Below, in pieces: positions 42,518 through 51,707 of a DNA stretch of 64,000 nucleotides (positions are counted from its first letter, which is position 1; every line of letters begins with the position of its first letter). The notes below the pieces were generated by a model that was not told where the DNA came from, did no database searches, and saw nothing but the letters and a program-made list of their open reading frames with translations. The translations under genes were made by a program, and so were the position numbers. The stretch is from Shewanella eurypsychrophilus (lineage in GTDB: Bacteria > Pseudomonadota > Gammaproteobacteria > Enterobacterales > Shewanellaceae): NCBI RefSeq assembly GCF_007004545.3, contig NZ_CP045503.2:1830501-1894500 (forward strand). The letters run 5' to 3'.

Positions 42518-43057
42518 TTAGTCGTCAGACGTACCACGTATAGGGTAATTGTTGTTAGGATCGCGGGTCCAATTAAGTCCATTCGCTAGGGCACCTAACT
42601 CAGGACGAACAAACGGGTTATTTGATATATCGACCACATGTAACTTTCCATGCTCGTTAACCACAAATAAACCAGGCTCAGCAAACTTATGATCTGTCTC
42701 TTGCTCTGAACGTGGCAATGAGATGTACAAGCCAAGCGTTTTCATCTGTGCTTCACTCAAGCCATAGGCGATAGGGAAACTGATATTAAGCTGGGTTAAA
42801 TGGGTTTCTAACTGAGGTTTTGAGTCCGCAGATACCGCGAGGATCTCCACTCCAGCCTCAGAAAATGCCTGTTTAAAACCTTCAAGAGCATTAAGGTAGC
42901 GCGTACATAGCGGGCAATGCTTACCTCGGTAGACAAACACGGCCTGCCAGCTTGCATCGCCTTGTGGTTTACCTAAGGTGACAGTTGATCCATCTAACAG
43001 CGTAGCCTCTATCGCAGGAAATTCACCGCCAGCCTTAAGTTTGTTTGAACTTGCCAT
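42518..43057 (-). CDS. Peroxiredoxin-like AhpC/TSA family protein
   Basis: 179 residues with a thioredoxin fold. The active-site segment VFVYRGKHCPLCTRYLNALEGF has a CxxC, as in the PRX-like2/AhpC-TSA relatives; EILAVSADSKPQLETH and PIAYGLSEAQMKTLGL follow. Likely a thiol peroxidase or reductase in the cytoplasm. Divergent from a LysR gene, with the putative HxlR element and a 15-bp palindrome in the shared promoter region. Confidence 0.85.
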   Translation of the reverse strand: MASSNKLKAGGEFPAIEATLLDGSTVTLGKPQGDASWQAVFVYRGKHCPLCTRYLNALEGFKQAFSEAGVEILAVSADSKPQLETHLTQLNISFPIAYGLSEAQMKTLGLYISLPRSEQETDHKFAEPGLFVVNEHGKLHVVDISNNPFVRPELGALANGLNWTRDPNNNYPIRGTSDD

Positions 43058-43103
43058 AATTATTCTCTTTCACGTGAAAAATTCATACTAGGAACTATAG
43101 GTA

Positions 43104-43144
43104 TTAGTCAGTGACTAAACAACCAGTTACCATTTAGTAACCTT
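43104..43144. promoter_or_regulatory. Perfect palindrome plus shared element, peroxiredoxin/lysR promoter
   Basis: ttagtca-g-tgactaa (43104-43118) is a perfect 7-1-7 palindrome. The copy of the mdaB element starts one base beyond it (43120-43144, minus strand orientation). Confidence 0.7.
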
Positions 43145-43219
43145 GCTAAAAACAGTATATTTAGTGAATTACTTTTGCTATAAATATGAGTAATAAGCTG
43201 CGCTAGGCGAGATAATTGA

Positions 43220-44101
43220 ATGTTAACCCGTTCTGATGATTTAGAGATTTTACTTACCGTTGTGGACTGTGGCGGCTTTTCAGCGGCGGCAGATGCATTA
43301 GATATTCAAGTCGCGCGCGTGTCACGGGCCGTGAGTAAAGTAGAAAAGCAACTAGGTGTATCGATCCTCAATCGCACGACCCGGCGTGTTGAGCTCACCG
43401 ATGAAGGTCGTCAATTTGTTGAAGCTGTACGTATTGGCTTACAGCAGATGCAGCAAGCGGAAGAGGAACTCATCGCGCGCGGGGAGTTACCCCAAGGGCG
43501 TTTACGTGTCGATGCGGCCAGTCCGTTTGTGTTTCATCAGTTGGTGCCACTGATGCAAGGATTTAATCAAGCGTATCCGGATATCCAGCTTGAGCTCACC
43601 TCTAACGAAGGCTTTGTCGATCTATTAGAAAAGAAGACCGATGTTGCCATTCGCATTGGACTGTTAACTGATTCAACCCTTCATGCCCGCCCACTAGGAA
43701 AAAGCTTACTCTATATTGTTGCATCACCGGAGTACCTCTCTCGGAGAGGCTTTCCTAGGCAGGTCAGTGAGATCAATAGTCATGACACTATAGGTTTTTC
43801 GGGTCCAAAAGTACTCAATCAGTGGCCGATTAAAGGCTTTGAAGCGATAACGCCTACCTTTGCCTCCAGTAATGGAGAAACGGTTCGGCAACTGGTTTTA
43901 GCGGGTAATGGCATCGCCTGTTTATCTGGCTTTATGGTGAAAAAAGATCTCGAAGAGGGGCGATTAGTGCCATTGCTAGAGCCTGAGAAGCTCATCAACA
44001 CGGGTAGGGAGCAGATAAACGCGGTATTTTACCGCTCCTCTTCCGTTGCCAAACGTATTTCGGCGTTTATTGATTTTATCCAGCCTAAGCTCTCACTATA
44101 A
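43220..44101 (+). CDS. LysR-family regulator (CrgA/DntR-like)
   Basis: 293 residues. HTH region: DDLEILLTVVDCGGFSAAADALDIQVARVSRAVSKVEKQLG. The effector domain (about 90-290) includes LRVDAASPFVFHQLVPLMQGF and VDLLEKKTDVAIRIG. It stands between a peroxiredoxin (divergent) and two old-yellow-enzyme genes (co-directional, 128 bp on) and probably controls one or both. A decayed homologue of its 5' end lies at 38462. Confidence 0.9.
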   Translation: MLTRSDDLEILLTVVDCGGFSAAADALDIQVARVSRAVSKVEKQLGVSILNRTTRRVELTDEGRQFVEAVRIGLQQMQQAEEELIARGELPQGRLRVDAASPFVFHQLVPLMQGFNQAYPDIQLELTSNEGFVDLLEKKTDVAIRIGLLTDSTLHARPLGKSLLYIVASPEYLSRRGFPRQVSEINSHDTIGFSGPKVLNQWPIKGFEAITPTFASSNGETVRQLVLAGNGIACLSGFMVKKDLEEGRLVPLLEPEKLINTGREQINAVFYRSSSVAKRISAFIDFIQPKLSL

Positions 44102-44152
44102 TATATAAATATAACTGACCACTTCTATCTTTATTTTTGCAAATTTGACAAT

Positions 44153-44182
44153 AATCATTTGTTGTTTTTGCTATAAATGATT
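44153..44182. promoter_or_regulatory. Inverted repeat before the old yellow enzyme genes
   Basis: aatcattt (44153-44160) and aaatgatt (44175-44182), 14 bp apart, 48 bp before the start. Possible LysR or other operator. Confidence 0.45.
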
Positions 44183-44229
44183 GTTAGAAAACTTGGTAAT
44201 ATGCCCTCAACTTATTGAGAGGGCACATC

Positions 44230-45345
44230 ATGACCACTTCACTGTTTCAGCCGATTCAACTCGGCAATATCTCCCTTAACAATCGTATTGTTATGCCACC
44301 AATGACGCGCTCTCGCGCTAGCCAACCTGGTGATCTGGCTAATGATATGATGACAACTTACTATGCACAGCGTGCTACAGCTGGCTTGATCGTTTCAGAG
44401 GGCACACAAATCTCCTCCATGGGTAAAGGTTATGCCTGGACGCCGGGGATCTACACGCCGGAGCAGATCACCGGCTGGAAGAAAGTCACTGATGCCGTAC
44501 ATGCTAAAGGCGGCGCAATTTTCGCTCAGCTTTGGCATGTGGGCCGTGTGACTCATCCAGATAATATTGGTGGTCAGCAGCCTGTCTCCTCATCGGCGAT
44601 ACAAGCCGAAAACGTTAAAGTATTTATTGATAATGGTACCAGCGAGCCAGGCTTTGTTGCAGCAGTTAAGCCAAGAGAGATGACAGTTACAGAGATTGCG
44701 CAGGTGGTTGAGCAGTACCGCCGAGCTGCGCTAAATGCAATTGAAGCGGGTTTTGATGGCATAGAACTCCATGCTGCCAACGGGTATCTCATTAATCAGT
44801 TTATCGATTCAGAGGCCAATAACCGTACCGATGAGTATGGTGGCAGCTTAGGAAATCGTCTTCGTTTTCTCGATGAGGTGGTCGCAGCTATGGTCGATGC
44901 TATCGGCTCTGAGCGAGTCGGCGTACGTCTTGCGCCGCTGACCACACTCAATGGCACCGTCGATGCTAATCCTATTGATACCTATACTGCAGCAGCTGCG
45001 CTTCTCAATAGCCATAACATTGTCTATCTGCATATTGCCGAAGTTGACTGGGATGATGCACCGGATACACCCGTTTCGTTCAAAAAAGCGCTGAGAGAAG
45101 CATACCAAGGCGTATTAATCTACGCAGGTCGTTATAACGCTGAAAAGGCTGAGCAGGCAATTGATGCAGGTCTTGCTGACATGATTGGTTTTGGCCGTCC
45201 ATATGTCGCGAACCCAGATCTTGCGAGTCGTATTCAAAATGGCTACCCATTAGCAGAGCACATTGCAGAGACGCTCTTTGGTGGCGATGAGCAAGGCTTA
45301 ACCGATTACCCCGTTTATCAAGTTGAGGTTAATGATGATTTTTGA
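44230..45345 (+). CDS. Old yellow enzyme family ene-reductase (NemA-like), copy 1
   Basis: 371 residues from the ATG at 44230 (GAGAG site). FMN-binding TIM barrel: LFQPIQLGNISLNNRIVMPPMTRSRA start, FAQLWHVGR, and IELHAANGYLINQFIDSEAN followed by TDEYGGS. The His-x-x-Asn pair in HAAN is the substrate-binding pair of classical OYEs. It reduces activated alkenes, nitro compounds or maleimide-type electrophiles with NAD(P)H. It overlaps a second OYE gene by 11 bp. Confidence 0.92.
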   Translation: MTTSLFQPIQLGNISLNNRIVMPPMTRSRASQPGDLANDMMTTYYAQRATAGLIVSEGTQISSMGKGYAWTPGIYTPEQITGWKKVTDAVHAKGGAIFAQLWHVGRVTHPDNIGGQQPVSSSAIQAENVKVFIDNGTSEPGFVAAVKPREMTVTEIAQVVEQYRRAALNAIEAGFDGIELHAANGYLINQFIDSEANNRTDEYGGSLGNRLRFLDEVVAAMVDAIGSERVGVRLAPLTTLNGTVDANPIDTYTAAAALLNSHNIVYLHIAEVDWDDAPDTPVSFKKALREAYQGVLIYAGRYNAEKAEQAIDAGLADMIGFGRPYVANPDLASRIQNGYPLAEHIAETLFGGDEQGLTDYPVYQVEVNDDF

Positions 45346-46423
45346 AGCGATAAGCAATAGCTTACTTAAAGCAAAAAACCGTATCGTGATGGCACCAATG
45401 ACACGCTCTCGTACCACTCAGCCTGGTGATGTGCCTAATGATATGATGGCTACTTATTATAAACAGCGCGCCAATGCAGGCATAGTAGTGACTGAAGGGG
45501 CACCAATATCCGCAGTCGGCCGCGGTTATTCGATGACACCTGGCATCTACACACAAGCACATATAGAGGGTTGGAAGAAGGCCACAAAGGCGATTCATGA
45601 CGAAGGCAGTAAAACATTTATCCAACTTTGGCATGTTGGCCGTCGTAGCCATTCGAGTATTTCCGGCTCACAGCCGTTGGCACCTTCGGCGATAAAAGTG
45701 CCGGACCAAGTCTTTGGTCCATTGGAAGATGGTTTTGGCATGATAGAGACCGAGCAGCCTAAAGCGATGAGCTTGCAAGACATTGAAGATACCATTGCAG
45801 ATTTCGTCCAAGCGGCTAAAAATGCCATGGAAGCGGGTTTCGATGGCGTCGAGATCCACGCCGCTCACGGTTATCTGTTTGATACTTTTATGCGTTTAGT
45901 GAGTAATCAGCGTGATGACCAATACGGTGGCAGCCAAGAGAATCGTATGCGTTTCATGCTCGAGACACTTAAAGCGGTTGCCGATGAGATAGGCAGCGAT
46001 AAAGTGGCTGTTCGGGTGTCACCCCATGTGATTGAAGGCTTCGCTGACGAAGATACTGACATTGTCGATATGATGCTAAAAGCGCTTGAGAAAATGGCTA
46101 AAATGAATTTGGCTTATGTCCATTTTTCAGAGAACATATCTCGCCATATTGAAGTGCCGGAATCGTTTCGCCAACAGGTTAGGGCTGTTTATCCCAACCC
46201 CATCATGGTTGCTGGTAAGTTAACCAAAGAGAGCGCGCACCTTCTACTTAAGAACAAGTATGCCGATCTCGTGGCATTTGGTACGCCTTATGTGACCAAC
46301 CCTGATTTAGTCGCTCGCTTTAAAAACGATTGGCCGCTCGCTCAGTTTGATGCCGATGCTCGCCTGACTCTTTATGGTGGTGGCGAGGAGGGCTATATCG
46401 ATTACCCTGAATATCGAGCATAG
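45335..46423 (+). CDS. Old yellow enzyme family ene-reductase, copy 2
   Basis: 362 residues. It starts inside the last codons of copy 1, at the second of two ATGs after GAGG (45325-45328). The N-terminus is shortened (IFEAISNSLLKAKNRIVMAPM), with about two residues fewer in the first strand loop than copy 1. The pair here is His-x-x-His (EIHAAHGYLFDTF), unlike copy 1, so substrate range probably differs. The loop MRLVSNQRDDQYGGS is also altered. Tandem, translationally coupled paralogues suggest joint detoxification of electrophiles. Confidence 0.9.
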   Translation: MIFEAISNSLLKAKNRIVMAPMTRSRTTQPGDVPNDMMATYYKQRANAGIVVTEGAPISAVGRGYSMTPGIYTQAHIEGWKKATKAIHDEGSKTFIQLWHVGRRSHSSISGSQPLAPSAIKVPDQVFGPLEDGFGMIETEQPKAMSLQDIEDTIADFVQAAKNAMEAGFDGVEIHAAHGYLFDTFMRLVSNQRDDQYGGSQENRMRFMLETLKAVADEIGSDKVAVRVSPHVIEGFADEDTDIVDMMLKALEKMAKMNLAYVHFSENISRHIEVPESFRQQVRAVYPNPIMVAGKLTKESAHLLLKNKYADLVAFGTPYVTNPDLVARFKNDWPLAQFDADARLTLYGGGEEGYIDYPEYRA

Positions 46424-46487
46424 TTTTTACTTTTACCCAAAGGCCTAGCAGAGGCTAGTCACCTTTGGGAGGTCATACAGGTAGATC

Positions 46488-47537
46488 TTATATTTTTAAA
46501 ACAATTTTTCCTATGTGCTGTTTTGCCAAGAATCTCTCTTGAGCGATATTTATCTCTTCCAGTGGGAATGTGTGTGCGACGAGCGGACGAATTTTACCTT
46601 GTTCAATACAGTTAACTAAATTTTGGAATACGCCAGCATCAAGCACAGTACAGCCAAAAAAGCTTAAATCTTTCAGATAAAGGGTCCTGACATCCAAGTC
46701 AACTAAGGCTCCGCCAATCGCACCAGAAACGGCGTATCGACTGCCTGGCTTTAACACTTGTAAAAACTGCGGCCACTGCTTGCCTGCGACCAGATCGATA
46801 ATCACATCAATACTGTTTTCACCTAGCACTTCGATTAAATCAGCATCTCGGGCTACGACTCGATCTGCGCCAAGCTCCAGTAGCTGCTGATTTTTGCTTG
46901 GACTGGTGATGGCAATAACATGTGCGCCGCGCGCTTTGGCAAGCTGAATGGCTGCCGAGCCAACTCCGCCAGAAGCGCCAGATATAAGTACTGTGTCTTG
47001 TGATGTGACATTTGATCGTGTCAGCATATTCTCAGCAGTTGAGTAAGAGCAAGGAAATGACGCTAACTCAGTATCAGACAGAGGGCTATTCACTGCATAA
47101 GCATGCTGGGAATCGACAAGGGTGTATTGCGCAAATCCACCATCACATTCTGAGCCATAGTACCAAGGTGAGTTAAGTGTTTGACCCTTAGCGGCTCTAA
47201 GGCAAGGTTCTATAATCACTCGCTCTCCAATACGCTTGCTATTGACCTTATCACCGACGGCCACAATGGTGCCGCAGACATCAGCGCCTTGAATGCGTGG
47301 AAAAACTAAGGTGTTACCAGACCAGCTTGCATCAGTACTGTTTGCATCGCTTTTTGAGTACCAAGCCGTTCTTGTGTTGATATCGGTATTGTTCACACCT
47401 GCGGCAGAGACACAGATAAGCACTTCATTTGAAGTGGGCGTAGGAACCGGAATATCATCACGGTACTGGAGCATTTCAAGGCCGCCATGACCGATAAGCT
47501 GGACACCTTTCATAGTTTTTGGGATCTCAGTCATCAT
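46488..47537 (-). CDS. Medium-chain dehydrogenase/reductase (quinone oxidoreductase/ADH type)
   Basis: 349 residues of the MDR superfamily. GroES-like N-terminal domain (VLICVSAAGVNNTDINTRTAWY, GADVCGTIVAVGD), then a Rossmann domain with VLISGASGGVGSAAIQLAKARGAHVI. No obvious catalytic-zinc Cys/His set is present, so it is closer to the zinc-free quinone or enoyl reductases. It overlaps the TetR stop by 4 bp and is transcribed after it, so both are controlled from the TetR promoter. Confidence 0.88.
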   Translation of the reverse strand: MMTEIPKTMKGVQLIGHGGLEMLQYRDDIPVPTPTSNEVLICVSAAGVNNTDINTRTAWYSKSDANSTDASWSGNTLVFPRIQGADVCGTIVAVGDKVNSKRIGERVIIEPCLRAAKGQTLNSPWYYGSECDGGFAQYTLVDSQHAYAVNSPLSDTELASFPCSYSTAENMLTRSNVTSQDTVLISGASGGVGSAAIQLAKARGAHVIAITSPSKNQQLLELGADRVVARDADLIEVLGENSIDVIIDLVAGKQWPQFLQVLKPGSRYAVSGAIGGALVDLDVRTLYLKDLSFFGCTVLDAGVFQNLVNCIEQGKIRPLVAHTFPLEEINIAQERFLAKQHIGKIVLKI

Positions 47538-48058
47538 GAATCTTCCTTTAAAAGTTGTAGGAGCACTTTTTGGGCTGAGTGTACCGCCTCTTTACCCAGT
47601 AAGGGCCAAGTGCTTGATACCCCTTCGTGCAGTAAAAACAACGCAGTAGCCAGATCGTCTCTCTGGCTTTGCTGAGCTAAAATTTGTCGTACATCTTGCT
47701 TGTGCTTTTCTACTGCCGCCTTGATTTGCGGGTTGTCGGGAAAAGCTGCAATCGCGTTCATCGAGAGGCAACCGTGTGGCGCAAATTCCTGCATCCACTT
47801 TTCAAGTTGACTAAAAATGTACAACACAGACTGCACACCACTTGAACAAGACTCATGAAGGAGAAAAGAGAGGTATCTTCGATGACGATACTCTAGCGCG
47901 CCGACGATCATCGCTTCTTTGGATGGATAGTGTTTGTATAGTGTCCGCAGGCTGACGTTACACGCTGTCTTTAGCTGAGCCACGCCCGGCTCGGCAAAAC
48001 CATATTGACTGAATGCCTGTTCAAGGCTAGCGGCAATCTGTTCTCTCATCATATTCAA
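47534..48058 (-). CDS. TetR-family repressor
   Basis: 174 residues. HTH: AFSQYGFAEPGVAQLKTACNVSLRTLYKHYPSKEAMIVGALEYRHRRY. The ligand domain is short. First gene of a two-gene operon with the MDR oxidoreductase. Two copies of an 18-bp palindromic site lie 8-50 bp upstream of its ATG, so it most likely represses its own operon and is released by an electrophile or substrate of the reductase. Confidence 0.9.
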   Translation of the reverse strand: MNMMREQIAASLEQAFSQYGFAEPGVAQLKTACNVSLRTLYKHYPSKEAMIVGALEYRHRRYLSFLLHESCSSGVQSVLYIFSQLEKWMQEFAPHGCLSMNAIAAFPDNPQIKAAVEKHKQDVRQILAQQSQRDDLATALFLLHEGVSSTWPLLGKEAVHSAQKVLLQLLKEDS

Positions 48059-48065
48059 CTCACAG

Positions 48066-48108
48066 GTAGAGTATTCGTTCTACTTGTATGGTAGAGCGTT
48101 CACTCTAC
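48066..48108. promoter_or_regulatory. Tandem TetR operators
   Basis: Site 1 gtagagtattcgttctac (48066-48083, one mismatch) and site 2 gtagagcgttcactctac (48091-48108, arms gtagag/ctctac perfect) are 25 bp apart centre to centre, and upstream of tetR. Confidence 0.8.
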
Positions 48109-48422
48109 CCTTGTCAATATATGAGATTAGATATTTTTCTATCTTCATTCCTTCTCGACAGAACTTAGGCACTAACATGTTTGCGTCCAAAATCTTGTCC
48201 AGTGATAAGTGACTAAAATTAAAGCTTAAATCGAATATATGTAGGTTAAAGTGTAAATGTCGGTGTGATTAACTCTGTGTCGCTAGTAATTAAACATTCG
48301 GCGGCATACATCTAAAAGTTGTGTAACTATTTGGTTGTGCTTTTGTTGTTTAATATGGGTTCCAACCCTTGATTAACTACTGCATAATGAGCCGATTAGG
48401 CATTTTTAAACAAGTATCATCT
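48109..48422. other. Intergenic region before PqqU-like receptor
   Basis: 314 bp, AT-rich, holding the receptor promoter. No operator or hairpin that I recognise. Confidence 0.5.
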
Positions 48423-50534
48423 ATGGAAAGAAGCAACATCAAGCGGATTGGCAATCGATTACGGGTTCAATATACGCTATTTCTGCTGTTCACCTCAGTA
48501 TGTAACATGACCTATGCCAGCGAGCCTGCCATTAACGAAAACACTCTCGAAAACACAGTCGAAACGATGACTGTATTTGGTGAGCCACTGCGCTATCAGC
48601 CCAAGGTGCTTCCTCACGCCTATAGCTATTTAGATGAAGCAGAGTTGGCAAGGGTTGCATCTCCGTTAACCTTAAGTGAATACCTGAATAATTCACCAGG
48701 GGTATTCATTCAGGGGGGACAAAACTTCTCCCAAGATGAGCGTATATCCATTAGAGGTTTCGGGGCTCAGTCGAGTTTTGGCATTCGGGGCATTCAGATA
48801 TTAGTCGATGATATTCCGCATACATTGCCGGATGGTCAGAGTCAGATTGATGGACTCGAATTACACAATTTAGCCTCAATAGAAGTACTAAAAGGCCCTA
48901 ATTCAGCGCTCTATGGTAATAGCTCAGGTGGCGTTATAAATATCAGAACCCAGCAGAGCGACAGCGACGAGCTTAAGTTAAAACTCAGTCAAGGCAGCTT
49001 TGATACTCATCAAGCTTACCTCTATGCCAATAAAAATCTTGATAACGTTAATATTGGTGTCTCGGCAAAACATACCAAGAAAGAGGGTTATCGAGACCAT
49101 AGTCAGTTTGAAACCACTATGCTCAACGGTCACGCCGATTGGCAAGTTAGCCCTCAGTGGTTGCTGCGCTTCAATAGTCAGTGGTTAGACAGCCCTCAAG
49201 CACAAGATCCCGGTGGGCTGACTCAAGCGCAATCTCAACTTAACCCTGAGTCAGCCAGAGATAAAAATGTCGAATATCAGGCGGGTGAGCAGGTTCAGCA
49301 AGTTAAAAATACCCTGTCTAGCCAGTATCAAGTTGATGAAAATAATAGTGTCAATCTGCAGCTGTATCACTATGACAAAGACTTCAGTAACCGATTGCCC
49401 TTCGAGCACGGCGGCCAAGTTGAGTTAGCGCGTAAGTTTTTCGGTGCTAATTTACAATACGCGACCAGCTTGCCTCTGCTGTTTGACGACATGCAGTTGA
49501 TTGTAGGCGCCAACGTTCAGCAGCAAGATGATTTTAGGCAGAGGTATGATAATCATCCGGGCGGAGAGCGAGGGGAACTCACGCTTGCTCAGCAAGAGTT
49601 TATTGAATCATCCGCGCTTTATACTCAGCTAACGACTAACCTCACCACTCACTGGTTATTTAATGCTGGTGTTCGCTATGAACATGATCGCGTTGAAGTG
49701 ATGGATGAGTTTCTTGGTGATAATAACCAGTCAGGCGATAAGAGCTGGAACAACACCAGTGTTAACTTAGGAACTAGCTATCAGCTGGCGTTCGGTGATG
49801 TGATATATGCCAGTTTTAGTCAATCTTTTCAACTGCCGACCACCACAGAGCTGGCAAACCCCAATACGGCCCTGGCTCAAGTTGCCGGGGGATTTAACCC
49901 TAATTTAGCGCCAGAAAAAGCCAATAATTATGAGATAGGCTATCGAGGACAGTTTAGTGAGGAGCAGATATACGATATTGCTGTGTTTTATATTGATGTG
50001 ACCGACGCACTGACCCCTTTTTATAATGATGACCCTGATAATGAGACCACATTTTTTCAAAATGCCGGCCATTTAGTCCGTCAAGGCGTTGAGCTTAGCA
50101 CTGTGCATCAACTGACAGATACCTTCTCACTGCGCAATCAATACAGCTACTCTGACTTTACTTTTAAGGATTTTTCGACTCCTCAAGGTGATTTCAGTGA
50201 CAAGCAACAACCTGGGGTGCCCAAGCACAAAGCCTCTAGCGGCCTAAGTTATCAATCAGGCTCTGGGCTGTCCGTTAACGCCGATCTACTCTATGTTGGT
50301 GAGAGATATGTCGATAATGCTAATTCACAATCGGCCACCAGTTATTGGTTAACCAATATCGGTGCGAGCAAAATCATGGAGTTTGAGGATGTCAGTTTTA
50401 AGCTGTCATTCATTGTTTACAATCTATTTAACCAATACTACGACGACAACATAAGAATTAATGCCTACGGCGGCCGTTATTACGAGCCGGGGCCAGAACA
50501 ACAATTTATGTTTACGCTAGCAGCAACTTTATAA
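48423..50534 (+). CDS. pqqU: TonB-dependent receptor, PqqU/YncD-like (probable PQQ receptor)
   Basis: 703 residues; E. coli PqqU (YncD) is 700. The start at 48423 opens a signal sequence ending MTYAS; two in-frame starts up to 48369 exist and ribosome sites are weak for all. The TonB box is ETMTVFG. Stretches that match PqqU as I remember it: SIRGFGAQSSFGIRGIQILV, DDIPHTLPDGQSQ, KKEGYRDHSQ, QDPGGLTQAQ, and GGRYYEPGPEQQF near the end. PqqU takes up the cofactor pyrroloquinoline quinone. A PQQ-type sugar dehydrogenase lies 16 bp downstream, which supports the substrate. Confident as a receptor, moderately so for PQQ. Confidence 0.82.
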   Translation: MERSNIKRIGNRLRVQYTLFLLFTSVCNMTYASEPAINENTLENTVETMTVFGEPLRYQPKVLPHAYSYLDEAELARVASPLTLSEYLNNSPGVFIQGGQNFSQDERISIRGFGAQSSFGIRGIQILVDDIPHTLPDGQSQIDGLELHNLASIEVLKGPNSALYGNSSGGVINIRTQQSDSDELKLKLSQGSFDTHQAYLYANKNLDNVNIGVSAKHTKKEGYRDHSQFETTMLNGHADWQVSPQWLLRFNSQWLDSPQAQDPGGLTQAQSQLNPESARDKNVEYQAGEQVQQVKNTLSSQYQVDENNSVNLQLYHYDKDFSNRLPFEHGGQVELARKFFGANLQYATSLPLLFDDMQLIVGANVQQQDDFRQRYDNHPGGERGELTLAQQEFIESSALYTQLTTNLTTHWLFNAGVRYEHDRVEVMDEFLGDNNQSGDKSWNNTSVNLGTSYQLAFGDVIYASFSQSFQLPTTTELANPNTALAQVAGGFNPNLAPEKANNYEIGYRGQFSEEQIYDIAVFYIDVTDALTPFYNDDPDNETTFFQNAGHLVRQGVELSTVHQLTDTFSLRNQYSYSDFTFKDFSTPQGDFSDKQQPGVPKHKASSGLSYQSGSGLSVNADLLYVGERYVDNANSQSATSYWLTNIGASKIMEFEDVSFKLSFIVYNLFNQYYDDNIRINAYGGRYYEPGPEQQFMFTLAATL

Positions 50535-50550
50535 TTGAGGTGATCGAGTC

Positions 50551-51696
50551 ATGAAAAAAGCACTACTGACTGTTTTAACTGGCCTAGGTTTATCAGGTTT
50601 AGGCTTCATAAGCATGGCTTTGAGCGTTTCGGCCTATGCGAGCTCCTATGAGCTTGAAGCCATTAATACAGATATTGCCATTCCATGGGGAATCACTCAG
50701 CTTCCTAATCGCGATCTACTGGTGACCGATAGGCAAGGGGATCTGTATCTGCAGCCCACTAAAGGTGAGGCCGTCAAGGTGACAGGTTTACCTAACATTG
50801 TGGTTAAACGGCAAGGTGGCTTACTCGATGTGGTACTGCACCCAAACTATCAAGAAAATGGCTGGATCTATATCAGTTACAGCGCCGGCACAGAGGACAA
50901 GCTCAATACCGCGCTTATCCGAGCTAAGTTACAACAGACTGGCTCGGACTCTGACTCAGGCTACGAGCTGATCAATATTGAGCCTTTGTACACGGCCGAT
51001 AAATATGAAAGCGGCGCCGTACACTTTGGCAGTCGCATCGCGTTCGATAGGCAAGGTTATCTGTATTTCTCTATTGGAGATAGAGGCATGCGTGATGTTA
51101 ACCCACAAGATATTAGCCGTGACTCGGGAAAAATATACCGTTTACACGATGATGGCCGTGTCCCTAAAGACAATCCATTTGTCGATGCTAAAAACGCCAA
51201 AACGGCCATCTACAGTTATGGCCACCGCAACTCACAAGGGTTAGCACTCAATCCACATACACAAGCTATTTGGGCTCATGAACATGGCCCTAAAGGTGGC
51301 GATGAGCTCAATATTATCCAAAAAGGTAAAAACTACGGCTGGCCTGTCATCAGTTATGGCGTCAATTACAGCGGCAGCTCGTTCACCGATCTCACTAAGA
51401 AAGAGGGCATGGAGCAGCCCATCACTTACTGGGTGCCCTCAATCGCACCATCGGGCATGACCTTTGTCACCAGTGAGCGTTACCCTGAACTCAACGGAAA
51501 CCTGCTGATCGGTTCACTTAAGTTTGCAAAGTTGATTGTCGTGCATTTAGATGGCAATCAGGTAAGTAAACAAGAGGACGTGATGGAAAACCTAGGGCGT
51601 GTCAGGAGCATTTTTCAGGGACATGATGGTTATGTCTATATCGGTATAGATGGCCGAGGGGTGTTTCGTCTAATACCTGATGGGGCAGCGGATTAA
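50551..51696 (+). CDS. PQQ-dependent aldose sugar dehydrogenase (YliI/Asd-like), periplasmic
   Basis: 381 residues: signal peptide (to about SAYASS, residue 31), then a six-bladed propeller of the glucose/sorbosone dehydrogenase family. Conserved segments are IPWGITQLPNRDLLVTDR, GLLDVVLHPNYQENGWIYISYS, HFGSRIAFDRQGYLYFSIGDRG, SYGHRNSQGLAL, WAHEHGPKGGDELN and YGWPVISYG. These match YliI and include the His and Arg residues that bind PQQ. It oxidises aldoses in the periplasm. Downstream of, and 16 bp from, the PqqU-like receptor; the two form an operon. Confidence 0.9.
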   Translation: MKKALLTVLTGLGLSGLGFISMALSVSAYASSYELEAINTDIAIPWGITQLPNRDLLVTDRQGDLYLQPTKGEAVKVTGLPNIVVKRQGGLLDVVLHPNYQENGWIYISYSAGTEDKLNTALIRAKLQQTGSDSDSGYELINIEPLYTADKYESGAVHFGSRIAFDRQGYLYFSIGDRGMRDVNPQDISRDSGKIYRLHDDGRVPKDNPFVDAKNAKTAIYSYGHRNSQGLALNPHTQAIWAHEHGPKGGDELNIIQKGKNYGWPVISYGVNYSGSSFTDLTKKEGMEQPITYWVPSIAPSGMTFVTSERYPELNGNLLIGSLKFAKLIVVHLDGNQVSKQEDVMENLGRVRSIFQGHDGYVYIGIDGRGVFRLIPDGAAD

Positions 51697-51707
51697 TTGG
51701 CTTTTAT

